This document shows positions 44,535 through 54,119 of a DNA stretch of 64,000 nt, piece after piece. Each line of letters starts with the position of its first letter. The first letter of the stretch is position 1. Source of the stretch: Streptomyces sp. NBC_01237 (lineage in GTDB: Bacteria; Actinomycetota; Actinomycetes; Streptomycetales; Streptomycetaceae). The notes below the pieces were generated by a model. The model was not told the origin of the DNA. It did no database searches and worked only from the letters and a program-made list of their open reading frames with translations. The position numbers were made by a program, and so were the translations under genes. Where the stretch lies: positions 930,001 to 994,000 of the forward strand of contig NZ_CP108508.1 of assembly GCF_035917275.1 (NCBI RefSeq), given 5' to 3'.

Positions 44535-45095
44535 TCAGCTTTCCGACCGGTTCGCCAGGACGGCGTCGACCGTCTCCTCCAACGTCAGCTCAGAGCTGTC
44601 GAACCACTCCCCTTCACCCGCGATTTCCTTGCGCAGCGCGTCGTCCAGGAACGACCAGTCGTCGGCGAGCACCTTGTCCCGCTCGGCGACCCGCCGCGAG
44701 ACCACGCCCGCCGACGGGGCCAGCACGATCAGCCGCAGCGGCAGATCCTTCAACTGCTCCCGGTAGAAGTCCAGATGCGCACGGCGCACCACCACGTCGT
44801 CCACGACCGCGGTGACCCCGGCGGCGTGGAAGCTCCGCGCCAGCACCGACGCGTTACGTGCCCGCAGCAGCAACTGCCGGTCCGCCTCCAGGTCCTCCTC
44901 CGGCGAGGGCAGATGCCCGCCCGACACGATGAGGTCCTGGAGGTGGTCGCCCTCGATGTGCGCGCCGAGGGGGAACCGACGGGCCAGGCCGGCCGAAACC
45001 GAGCTCTTGCCGGACCCCGGAATACCGATGACGAGAAATACATCGGATGCGGGTTCGGTGTCGACGGCTTGGCCCTGGAACGAGGTTTCCGGCAT
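44535..45095 (-). CDS. hyg21: P-loop antibiotic O-phosphotransferase (self-resistance)
   Basis: A 186-residue P-loop kinase-like protein with Walker A GIPGSGKSSVSAGLA and a helical acceptor region; it resembles chloramphenicol- and gluconate-kinase-like phosphotransferases. In the hygromycin A producer the hyg21 product phosphorylates the antibiotic and gives resistance, and both type and location fit. It is the only gene transcribed leftward inside the core, convergent with the mutase and divergent from the AT gene, so it can be expressed independently. Confidence 0.82.
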   Translation of the reverse strand: MPETSFQGQAVDTEPASDVFLVIGIPGSGKSSVSAGLARRFPLGAHIEGDHLQDLIVSGGHLPSPEEDLEADRQLLLRARNASVLARSFHAAGVTAVVDDVVVRRAHLDFYREQLKDLPLRLIVLAPSAGVVSRRVAERDKVLADDWSFLDDALRKEIAGEGEWFDSSELTLEETVDAVLANRSES

Positions 45096-45205
45096 GCTTC
45101 CCCTACTCCTTCATCACATTTATCAAGCAACAGTCCGATATTGCCACAGCGATCGTAGCAATTATCGACGACCCATCCGATCCCATTCCGTGCACAGGAG
45201 TACTT
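45096..45205. promoter_or_regulatory. Divergent promoter region of resistance and AT genes
   Basis: This 110-base gap is clearly AT-richer than its surroundings (for example ACATTTATCAAGCAACAG and TAGCAATTATCGAC) and separates the divergent starts at 45095 and 45206. It should contain both promoters. No StrR-type site is visible in it. Confidence 0.5.
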
Positions 45206-46477
45206 ATGTCAATCGACAGTGCGGTGGGCCCCCCTCCTCCGTGGCTGCTGGTCTTCTCCGCCGCCGACCGGGCGGCATTGACGGCCGAGGTGCGGTCGGC
45301 GGCCGCATTACTGACCGACGGCGCCGAGCCCGGGTCGGTTCCCCAGACCCGACCGGTGTCGGCGGAACACGATGTGCGGCGCCTGGCCGTCACGGCGGCG
45401 GACCGGGAAGGACTGGTCGAGGGGCTGTCGTTCTTCGCCGACGGACTGGCGAGCCCCCGCTACTCCTCGGGCTGCCCCGACGGGGCCGCCACCGGGGCCG
45501 CCTGGTGCTTCGGCGGGCACGGCAGCCAGTGGCCCGGCATGGGGCGCGCCCTGCTGAACTGGGCGCCGGCCGCCGCTAAGGTCCTCACCGAACTCGACTC
45601 GCTGCTGCCCACCGGAGTCATCGACCCCCTGATGAACGCGGCGGACGGCGAGCCCGGCAGCCCGGCGACGACCCAGCCGCTGATCTTCGCGATACAGGTC
45701 GCCACCGCCCACTGGCTGTGGTCGATGGGACTGCGCCCGAGCGCCGTGGTGGGGCACAGTCTCGGCGAGGTCGCGGCAGCCCATGTGGCGGGCGCGCTCA
45801 GCCTCGCCGACGCGGCCCGTGTGGTCTCCGTACGCTCCCGTCTGCTCGAACAGACGGCGGGCGGGGGGACCATGGCGACGGTGAGCCTCGACCGGCGCAC
45901 TGTCGAGCGGCGCTGTGCGGAGATCCCCGGGACGGTGGTCGTCGCCGCCCATTCCGCGCCCACGGAGACGGTGGTCACCGGGGAGAGCGAAGCGACCGGG
46001 GCACTGGTGACCGCGCTGGAGGCCGAGGGGGTGCGGTGCCGGCGGATCCGGATCAACGCGGCCTCGCACAGCCCGTTCGTGGACGGCGTGCTGCCCGCGA
46101 TGCGCGCCGAGCTGGCGGACCTCGCGCCCGCGGCGCCGCGCGTCCCGTGGATCTCGACGGTCGAGGACGAGCCCGACGGCCGGCCGGTGGACGCCACCGC
46201 GGAGTACTGGGCGCACAATCTGCGCCGTCCGGTCCGTTTCACCGAGGCGGTGTCGGCCCTCGCGCGGCGCGGGATCCGGGCATACGTGGAGATCGGCCCG
46301 CACCCCGTGCTCATCTCGCCGATCCGCCAGACGCTGCGGGCCGAAGGGGTCGAGGACCCGCTGGTGATCGCCTCGGGCAGCCGGGCGACCCCCGAACCGG
46401 TCTCGCTGCTACGGCTGCTGGGCGCCCTGCACTGCCGGGGTCTGGACCTTCCGGCGCCGCTCGACCGCCGGGCCTGA
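45206..46477 (+). CDS. hyg22: Free-standing acyltransferase, excised modular-PKS type
   Basis: A 423-residue AT. After a KS-AT-linker-like N-terminus (WLLVFSAADRAALTAEVRSA) come FGGHGSQWPGMG, the nucleophile motif VVGHSLGEVAA, and YWAHNLRRPVRF at the end, all as in modular PKS AT domains. The specificity motif is AASH (INAASHSPFVD), closer to the methylmalonyl YASH than to malonyl HAFH, agreeing with a 2-methyl-branched product. It would load one of the two ACPs. An in-frame TTA codon occurs at 45308. The ATG at 45206 has CAGGAG upstream. Confidence 0.87.
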   Translation: MSIDSAVGPPPPWLLVFSAADRAALTAEVRSAAALLTDGAEPGSVPQTRPVSAEHDVRRLAVTAADREGLVEGLSFFADGLASPRYSSGCPDGAATGAAWCFGGHGSQWPGMGRALLNWAPAAAKVLTELDSLLPTGVIDPLMNAADGEPGSPATTQPLIFAIQVATAHWLWSMGLRPSAVVGHSLGEVAAAHVAGALSLADAARVVSVRSRLLEQTAGGGTMATVSLDRRTVERRCAEIPGTVVVAAHSAPTETVVTGESEATGALVTALEAEGVRCRRIRINAASHSPFVDGVLPAMRAELADLAPAAPRVPWISTVEDEPDGRPVDATAEYWAHNLRRPVRFTEAVSALARRGIRAYVEIGPHPVLISPIRQTLRAEGVEDPLVIASGSRATPEPVSLLRLLGALHCRGLDLPAPLDRRA

Positions 46478-46543
46478 TCCGAGAAGCCCGACCGCCGGGG
46501 CCGATGCGAGAAACCTGACCGCCGGGCCCGATCCGAGAAGGAG
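46463..46543 (+). repeat. Three tandem 27-base repeats at the AT/fucose-synthase junction
   Basis: Imperfect 27-base units start at 46463, 46490 and 46517, each beginning GACCGCCGGG and containing CGAGAA. The first overlaps the last codons and stop of the AT gene, and the third supplies the AAGGAG ribosome site of the next gene. The array fills the whole intergenic gap. Confidence 0.85.
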
Positions 46544-46553
46544 AAGAAGAACC

Positions 46554-47642
46554 ATGCGCGCGTCCTCGTCCCCCCTGGACGGACGGCCGTCCGAGCCGGC
46601 CGGCCCCTCGTCCTCCGCGATCCGATCGCGCTCCGGCGCGGCCCGGTCGGCTCCCCTTCCCGAGCGGGGAGACCACGTCCTCGACCGCTCGGCGACCGTC
46701 CTCGTGGCGGGCTCGACCGGCCTCGTGGGCTCGGCCGTACTCCGTCACCTCCGGGCCCGGGGCTTCACCTCCGTCGTCGGGACCCACTCGGCCGACCTCG
46801 ACCTCACCGACGGCCCGGCGACCCTCGACTACCTCACCTCGCTCCGGCCGGCCGTCGTGATCGACGCGGCCGCCCGGGTCGGCGGCATCGCGGCCAATGA
46901 CGCGGAACCGGTGGAGTTCCTCAACGACAACCTCACCATCCAGACCAATCTGTTCACCGCCGCGCACGCTGCGGACGTGGACCGGCTGCTGTTCCTCGGC
47001 TCCTCCTGCATCTACCCGAAGCACAGCCCCCAGCCGATCCCCGAGTCCGCTCTCCTCACCGGCCCGCTGGAGGAGACCAACGACGCCTACGCGATCGCGA
47101 AGATCGCGGGTGTGGTCGCGGTGAGGTCGTACCGCAGGCAGTACGGCCGCCGATGGATCTCCGCGATGCCCACCAATGTGTACGGCCCCGGTGACAACTT
47201 CCACCCGACCCGCTCGCACGTCCTGCCCGCGCTCGCCCGCCGCTTCCACGAGGCGGTGCGCGACGGCGCCGAGGAGGTCGTCGTGTGGGGCACCGGCGCT
47301 CCGCGACGGGAGTTCATCCACGTGGACGACCTGGCGGCTGCCTGTCTCCACCTCCTCGACCACTACGACGACCCGTCACCGGTCAACATCGGGGTCGGCG
47401 AGGAGCTCACCATCGCCGATCTGGCGGCGCTGGTGGCCGGGGCAGCCGGTTTCACGGGCCGCATCACGTGGGACACGAGCAGACCGGACGGGACGCCGCG
47501 CAAGCTCCTCGACGTCTCCCGGCTGCGCGCCACGGGCTGGAAGCCGCGGATCGAGCTGGCGGACGGGGTGCGGAGCACGATGCGCTGGTACGCCGACCAC
47601 GCCGCCGGCCCGGATACCGGGGCGCGCCCGGAGGGGCCGTGA
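46554..47642 (+). CDS. GDP-fucose synthase-like epimerase/reductase
   Basis: A 362-residue extended SDR similar to GDP-4-keto-6-deoxy-mannose epimerase-reductase. After a 40-residue extra N-terminus it shows ATVLVAGSTGLVGSAVLRHL, LDLTDGPATLDYL, AARVGGIAANDAEPVEFLND, FLGSSCIYPKHSPQPIPES and the catalytic YAIAK. It would complete GDP-6-deoxy-L-galactose formation after Gmd, giving the substrate for the mutase. hyg23 by order. Confidence 0.88.
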   Translation: MRASSSPLDGRPSEPAGPSSSAIRSRSGAARSAPLPERGDHVLDRSATVLVAGSTGLVGSAVLRHLRARGFTSVVGTHSADLDLTDGPATLDYLTSLRPAVVIDAAARVGGIAANDAEPVEFLNDNLTIQTNLFTAAHAADVDRLLFLGSSCIYPKHSPQPIPESALLTGPLEETNDAYAIAKIAGVVAVRSYRRQYGRRWISAMPTNVYGPGDNFHPTRSHVLPALARRFHEAVRDGAEEVVVWGTGAPRREFIHVDDLAAACLHLLDHYDDPSPVNIGVGEELTIADLAALVAGAAGFTGRITWDTSRPDGTPRKLLDVSRLRATGWKPRIELADGVRSTMRWYADHAAGPDTGARPEGP

Positions 47643-47674
47643 CCGGAGGAGCCGTGACCGGAGGAGCCGTGACC

Positions 47675-47709
47675 GCCGGCGGCGCGCGGCAAGGGGGCCC
47701 GCGCCGCGG
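47675..47709. terminator. GC hairpin between convergent fucose-synthase and dehydratase genes
   Basis: GCGGCGCGCGG and CCCGCGCCGC pair with a bulge across a short loop in the 67-base gap between two convergent genes. Just before it, GCCGTGACCGGAGGA is repeated twice and partly a third time. Confidence 0.5.
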
Positions 47710-48597
47710 TCACCCGGCCAGGTCGGCCCGCCGTGCGAAACGGCCCCGGTCCAGGACGGGCCGCCCCGCGCAGCGCACCTCGAACAGCGCCGACTCCCCG
47801 CGCTCCCAGATCCGAACCGTCAGCTCCTGGCCGGGGAGGACGGGCGCGGTGAAGCTGCCGGACAGGCTGCCGAAGCGGGCGGGATCGCCACCGCAGAGTG
47901 TGTGGAGCAGCGCCCGCCCGGCGAAGCCGTACGTACACAGCCCGTGCAACAGGGGGCGACGAAAGCCCAGGCGAGCGGCGACGGCGGGGTCGGAGTGCAG
48001 GGGGTTGTGATCGCCGCTGAGCCGGTAGAGCAGGGCCTGGTTGGCCGGGGTGTGCCAACGGACGGTGTGGTCGGGCTCCCCCGCAGGCCGCTCCCACGGC
48101 TCCTCCTCGTCCGGTCGCGCCTCCCCCGGTCGCGTCTCCCCCGGGTCGGGGCGGAAACCGCCTTCCCGCCGGATGGTCAGGCCGGTGCGGATGTCGGCGA
48201 GCACCCGGCCGGTGCGCGGGTCCGCACAGCGGGATTCGATCACCGCCAGCGCGCTGCGGCCCTGGTCGTGCAGTGCGGCCAGCCGGGAGGTCGTGGTTGC
48301 CGTGCCCTCGACGGGGAGCGGGCCGTACAGGGTCAGTGACTGCCGGCTGTGCAGCAACTGCGCCGTGTCGAAATCGCCGAGTGCGGGCTGGGCCCGGAGG
48401 GAGACGAGCGTGGTCGCGAACGTGGGCAGCACCGCGGGGAGAACCCCCTGGGAGCCCTGCGCGGTGAACGCCAGCTCACGGGTGGGATCGTCGCCGCCCG
48501 CACCGACGCCCAACGCGTAGAGCGCGGTGTCGAAGAACGTCCAGTGCCGGGTTCCGGAATCCCATTCCCGCCCGACGAGCTCACGGTACAGCGCCAT
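47710..48597 (-). CDS. Double-hotdog MaoC-type dehydratase
   Basis: A 295-residue protein with two hotdog halves. The C-terminal half has the hydratase-2 motif LYRLSGDHNPLHSDPAVAAR followed by GFRRPLLHGLCTYGFAG, where Asp and His act in hydration/dehydration. It would remove water from the 3-hydroxy-2-methylacyl intermediate to form the 2-methylacrylate double bond. It is transcribed leftward, divergent from the HAD gene. hyg24 by order. Confidence 0.85.
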   Translation of the reverse strand: MALYRELVGREWDSGTRHWTFFDTALYALGVGAGGDDPTRELAFTAQGSQGVLPAVLPTFATTLVSLRAQPALGDFDTAQLLHSRQSLTLYGPLPVEGTATTTSRLAALHDQGRSALAVIESRCADPRTGRVLADIRTGLTIRREGGFRPDPGETRPGEARPDEEEPWERPAGEPDHTVRWHTPANQALLYRLSGDHNPLHSDPAVAARLGFRRPLLHGLCTYGFAGRALLHTLCGGDPARFGSLSGSFTAPVLPGQELTVRIWERGESALFEVRCAGRPVLDRGRFARRADLAG

Positions 48598-48681
48598 GAC
48601 ATTTCACCTTTCAACACCTCGCGCCCCATGGCGAGAATAAACAGCGGTGAAAATACGCATTCGACGAAAGGGAACGGATAA

Positions 48682-49308
48682 ATGATTCAAGCATTGCTGG
48701 CCGACGCGGGCGGTGTCCTGTTCAACAACATCACGGAGGAGACGTCCTTCATACGGAAGGTCGCTCATCGCCACGCCGCCGACGCGAAGCGGCTGATGCG
48801 CGGCGTTCTGTCGTCGGCCCATCTGTACGAAAGCGGCGCGGTCCATGTGCACGACGTTCTGCGCGAGCTGCTCACCGAGGCGGGAAGCCCCTCGGCGGAC
48901 GCCTTCGACAGGGACTGGGTGGACCACACCTACCTCGACAGTGTCCGCTGCTACCGCACGAACCTCACCGCCCTGGCCGAGGTGGCCCATGAATTCCCCG
49001 AACTCACCCTGGTACTCGCCAACAATGAGGCCGAGCACTGGGACCACCTCAAGAACACCCGGCACGACCACTACCGGCTCTTCCACCACCTCTGCTCGTC
49101 ATGGCGCGTGGGCCAGGTCAAGCCCTCCGCCGAGTACTTCGCCGAGACCCTCGGCCGGTGCGGCATCGAGCCGCACGAGGCGCTGATGATCGACGACCGG
49201 CAGACGGTGCTCGCCGCCGCCCGCGACCTCGGGATGCGAACGCTGTTTGTGAGCAGCCCCGACGTACTGCGGGCCCGTCTGCGGGAGAACCAGGCCTCCT
49301 GGGCGTGA
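48682..49308 (+). CDS. hyg25: HAD-family phosphatase (inositol phosphate candidate)
   Basis: A 208-residue HAD hydrolase: motif I LLADAGGVLFNN, motif III Lys in GQVKPSAEYFAETL, motif IV LMIDDRQTVLAAA. By order it is the hyg25 equivalent, which I recall as the phosphatase acting on inositol-1-phosphate; here the family is HAD, whereas a true inositol-monophosphatase-like gene occurs at 57859. AAAGGGAACGGATAA precedes the ATG. Confidence 0.78.
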   Translation: MIQALLADAGGVLFNNITEETSFIRKVAHRHAADAKRLMRGVLSSAHLYESGAVHVHDVLRELLTEAGSPSADAFDRDWVDHTYLDSVRCYRTNLTALAEVAHEFPELTLVLANNEAEHWDHLKNTRHDHYRLFHHLCSSWRVGQVKPSAEYFAETLGRCGIEPHEALMIDDRQTVLAAARDLGMRTLFVSSPDVLRARLRENQASWA

Positions 49309-49318
49309 AGTCGAGCTT

Positions 49319-49352
49319 GGGTGGGGAACGGCACTCCGCCGTCCCCCGCCCA
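49319..49352. terminator. Hairpin between convergent HAD and SDR genes
   Basis: GGGTGGGGAACGGC pairs with GCCGTCCCCCGCCC with small imperfections, in the 57-base convergent gap. Confidence 0.6.
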
Positions 49353-49365
49353 CTCGCGCAGCCGC

Positions 49366-50181
49366 TCAGAACTCGCTGACCCCGGCGTCCACGGCCATGG
49401 CGTGCGCGGTGACGTGCCGGGAGGAATCGGAGAGAAGGAACAGGACGGCGTTGGCCACGTCCTCCACCGAGATTCCCTCCACCGGCTGCATGTTCACCAG
49501 CATCCCGCGCAACCGGGGATCGGCCATGCTCGCCTTGGCCACCTGGGTGAGCATGGGACGGCCTCCCATGTGCGTGTCGACGCCCGTGGGATGCACACTG
49601 TTGACCCGGATGTGAAACCGGGCGAGTTCGGCGGCGAACGCCTTGGCCATCCCGCGCACCGCGAACTTGCTGGTGGTGTAGGGGAGCATGAACGGCTGCA
49701 CCTTGAGGCCGGCGGATGAACTCATCAGGACGATGGAGCCGCCGCCGGCCGCGATGAGATGGGGTGCGGTGGCCATCACGGTGTTCCAGGTCCCCCTGAC
49801 GTTGACGTCCATCGTGTCCTGGAACATCTCCTCGGTGACCTCGTCCCAGGCCGAGGCGATGCAGATCCCCGCGTTGGCCACGACGGCGTCCAGGCGCCCC
49901 AGTTTCTCCACCGCCGTCTCGACCGACTCCCGCAGAACCGCGAGGTCACGGATGTCGGCGACGACCGGGACGACCCTTCGCCCGGACTCCTCGGCCAGGG
50001 CGACGGTGGTGTCCAGGTCGCTGGGCTCCGACGAGGTGTAGGCCACCCCGGGCAGCGTGGCGCACAGGTCCACGGCGATCACATCGGCGCCCTCGCCCGC
50101 CAGCCGCACCACATGCTCGCGCCCCTGCCCACGGGCCGCCCCGGTCACCAGAACGACCTTCCCCTGCATGAGTCCGCTCAA
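49366..50181 (-). CDS. hyg26: SDR dehydrogenase, mycofactocin-type (final sugar oxidation)
   Basis: A 271-residue reductase. The cofactor region VLVTGAARGQGREHVVRLAG followed by ADVIAVDLCATLPG is the pattern of the actinobacterial 'mycofactocin-coupled' SDR group, whose NAD is bound tightly; the catalytic residues are in LMSSSAG and YTTSK. In hygromycin A biosynthesis hyg26 oxidises the 5''-hydroxyl of dihydrohygromycin A to the ketone. A TTG at 50181 has AAAGGA at good distance; ATG at 50169 is the alternative. It is divergent from the DAHP synthase gene. Confidence 0.85.
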   Translation of the reverse strand: MSGLMQGKVVLVTGAARGQGREHVVRLAGEGADVIAVDLCATLPGVAYTSSEPSDLDTTVALAEESGRRVVPVVADIRDLAVLRESVETAVEKLGRLDAVVANAGICIASAWDEVTEEMFQDTMDVNVRGTWNTVMATAPHLIAAGGGSIVLMSSSAGLKVQPFMLPYTTSKFAVRGMAKAFAAELARFHIRVNSVHPTGVDTHMGGRPMLTQVAKASMADPRLRGMLVNMQPVEGISVEDVANAVLFLLSDSSRHVTAHAMAVDAGVSEF

Positions 50182-51766
<1,585 letters not shown>

Positions 51767-51986
51767 TGGGACGGGCACATCCGTCCCCCTACCGGTGAGG
51801 GAGTACCGGCGCGGGCCACACCTCCGGGCCGGATGCCCTGCCGGAACGCCATGCCCTCCCTCCTCTCTGCCGCCCCACGGACAAGAACATCGCGTGCGCC
51901 CCGCACGCCTTTCACCGCCCACTCGGTGACATGCGGCAGATGGTCCTCTTCACCAGCTGGCACACCCTCATGCTCGGGAGACCTCG

Positions 51987-52829
51987 ATGACCAACGACCC
52001 ATCCGCGCACCGCACCGTCCCGTCGTCCCCGGACAGCGAGGTGCTGTACGACGAGCACACCGCGAGCGTGGACGGCACGGCCGTCGACGGGAACATCCAC
52101 GTCGGCTACTGGGACAGCGCCGCGGACGACCGCTCGCTCAACCAAGCCACCGACCGACTGACCGACCTCGTGGCGGAACGGCTGACCGCCGCACCCGGCC
52201 GGCGCCTGCTGGACGTCGGCTGCGGAACCGGACGGCCCGCTCTGCGCATCGCCCGCGCCACCGGCGCCCGTGTGTCGGGGATCTCGGTCAGCAACCCGGA
52301 TATCGACCTCGCCCGAAGCCGGGCGGACGCCGCCGGGCTCGCCGACCGGGTGGACTTCCGGTACGCGGACGCCTGCGCACTGCCCTTCGAAGCCGCGTCC
52401 TTCGACGGTGCCTGGGCGATCGAGTCCATGATGCACATCCCCGACCGGACCACCGCCCTCACCGAGATCGCCCGGACCCTGCGCCCCGGTAGCCCACTGG
52501 TCATCACCGATGTGCTGCTCCGGTCGCCGGTGGCGGGCGATGCCGCGGAGACGGTCCGTCGGGCGTGCCGGGCTTTCCAGTCCCCCTCGCTGCCCGAACC
52601 GGAGGAACTTCGCACGGCCCTCGACCGCGCCGGTCTGGAGGTGGTGGAGTTCAATGACATCGGAGACCATGTCCGGCGCACCTACCAGGCGTTCGCCGAT
52701 GCCTTCGACGCTGTCGCGCCCTCCGACGATGACCGCCATCACGAGTTCTTCAACTCCACCGGCTCCCTTCCCCGGTTCGGTGCGCTCCCACAGGTCGGCT
52801 ATGCCTTCCTGGTCGCCCGCCGCCGGTGA
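51987..52829 (+). CDS. SAM-dependent methyltransferase
   Basis: A 280-residue class-I methyltransferase of the group that includes sugar and macrolide O-methyltransferases. Motif I is LLDVGCGTGRPALRIA, then GISVSNPDIDLA, and FDGAWAIESMMHI. It lies alone at the right edge of the hygromycin-type core and is probably the hyg29 equivalent, which I recall being tied to a methoxy derivative. GGGAG lies upstream of the ATG. Exact target unknown. Confidence 0.82.
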   Translation: MTNDPSAHRTVPSSPDSEVLYDEHTASVDGTAVDGNIHVGYWDSAADDRSLNQATDRLTDLVAERLTAAPGRRLLDVGCGTGRPALRIARATGARVSGISVSNPDIDLARSRADAAGLADRVDFRYADACALPFEAASFDGAWAIESMMHIPDRTTALTEIARTLRPGSPLVITDVLLRSPVAGDAAETVRRACRAFQSPSLPEPEELRTALDRAGLEVVEFNDIGDHVRRTYQAFADAFDAVAPSDDDRHHEFFNSTGSLPRFGALPQVGYAFLVARRR

Positions 52830-52851
52830 ACGGAGGGCAATCCGCGAGCCC

Positions 52852-53110
52852 TCAGCCGGGGTGCCGCACGCCGATGCGGTCGATCGCGCAGCTGCCCGGG
52901 GTCCGGGTGCTGTCGGCGTGCCGGCCGAGGTGGGTCAGGCGGAGCGTGTTGACGCCCGCCCGCAGCCCGGCTGGTGGAACCGGCAGGTCAGTGCGTCGCC
53001 GGGGGCGGCCGGTGTGAACAGCAGCCGTGACCGGAGCCGCATGGGGGGGTCGGCGAAGGCCCCGGCGCTGCCGCCCGACACGACCTCACCGGCGTACACC
53101 CACCGCGTAC
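52852..53110 (-). pseudogene. Remnant of a secreted sugar-active protein C-terminus
   Basis: On the minus strand the sequence reads PMRLRSRLLFTPAAPGDALTCRF in one frame, then, after a one-base shift, VPPAGLRAGVNTLRLTHLGR and a stop at 52852. Both are beta-sandwich segments typical of C-terminal domains of secreted polysaccharide lyases or glycosidases. The shift and missing upstream part show a broken gene. Family cannot be named. Confidence 0.45.
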
Positions 53111-54040
53111 CCTCGGTCCGGCCGGCTGGGGCTCCGCCCATCCCGGCCACCCCCATCCGGGCTTCTCGCCCGACGGCCGCATGGTCGCTGCCGCCGATCG
53201 CCACGGCGAGGCACCCGGTGTCGGCACCGGACGTCCACATCTCATGGGTCGCGACCGGGCCCCAGCCTCCCGCCGACCCAGCACGATACGGGCGGCATCG
53301 ACGAAACCGTTGAGGGCGGGGTGCGTTGAGGAGCGTGAGCCGGTGGATGTTCGTGCCCGGACCCCAAAGAGGCGGCTCACGCACCGGCCCTTCGCCTGGT
53401 TCCACCAGTTCAGCGGCTCCGAATGCGCCACGAGCTTCGAGGTTCGAGCCGTTCCTCATCCGGCGCTGGACCAACTCGCCTTCACAATGGACCGCTTGAG
53501 ACGGCTCCGCACATCATTCGGCCCCAAGGTCGCGGTCCGGGCGGTCCGGCCCACCAATCACCCCTATCGCACATTTATACGATCGACGGGCGACATCACT
53601 TCACCTGACCAATCCAGCCAACATATTCCACCGCGCGACAGGAGAAGGTGGCAGAAAATCATCGCTGAGAAGCGGCGCGATGACAAAACCCGTCCTCCAC
53701 GAAGGAGGGGACCGAGGTGATAACGACCCGCGGATCGGCGTGGGCCGCCCGAACCACTTGCGCCCGGCGGGACGCGCGGCACCCACTGGGTCACCTTCCA
53801 CGGCATAGGAGTTGATACCGTGTCAAGAAGAAGTCAAGGCGTCCGAAGACTATGTTACCCCATTTGCGCCACCCGGGATGCCAGGTAGTGTCACAGGGCG
53901 GAAATGTCGGTCTGACGACAATCACGATCCACTGATAGTCCAGACCTCTCCAGTATGCATGTTCGACCTGTTCGACTCGTGAATATTCTACCCGGATGCA
54001 TGATGCACGCGAAATTTGTGTGCAGTGAGGTGAGGGAAGA
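53111..54040. other. Non-coding, GC-lower region between core and second operon
   Basis: I find no supported gene here. The last 250 bases (about 53800-54040) are much less GC-rich than the genome. They contain tandem GTTCGAC half-sites at 53961-53967 and 53970-53976, a possible -10 (TATTCT, 53984-53989) and the 12-base motif ATGCATGATGCA at 53996-54007. This is the likely promoter zone of the following operon. Confidence 0.45.
53961..53976 (+). promoter_or_regulatory. Tandem GTTCGAC half-sites upstream of second operon
   Basis: GTTCGAC occurs at 53961-53967 and again at 53970-53976, followed by TC. The unit equals the left half of the StrR-type box found at 26919, but here the copies are direct and no inverted partner is visible. 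They sit at -35 distance from TATTCT. Confidence 0.35.
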
Positions 54041-54118
54041 ATGGTCCGCTGGTTCCGCGAAACAGATCGTGTGGCTGCAGGCTGTGCCCACCGTCGACCG
54101 GGCGCGGTGAACAGCTGA
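54041..54118 (+). CDS. 25-residue leader ORF before NUDIX gene
   Basis: An ATG at 54041 with strong ribosome site (GTGAGGGAAGA) opens a 25-codon frame beginning MVRWFRETDR, whose TGA ends one base before the NUDIX GTG. The NUDIX start lacks its own ribosome site, so translation is probably coupled through this small ORF. Confidence 0.45.
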   Translation: MVRWFRETDRVAAGCAHRRPGAVNS

Positions 54119-54119
54119 C

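Noticed and set aside
52935..53474. 179-residue minus-strand ORF as an intact gene
   Set aside because: Its end shows a frame shift relative to the conserved beta-sandwich tail and no domain is complete, so it is treated as a remnant.
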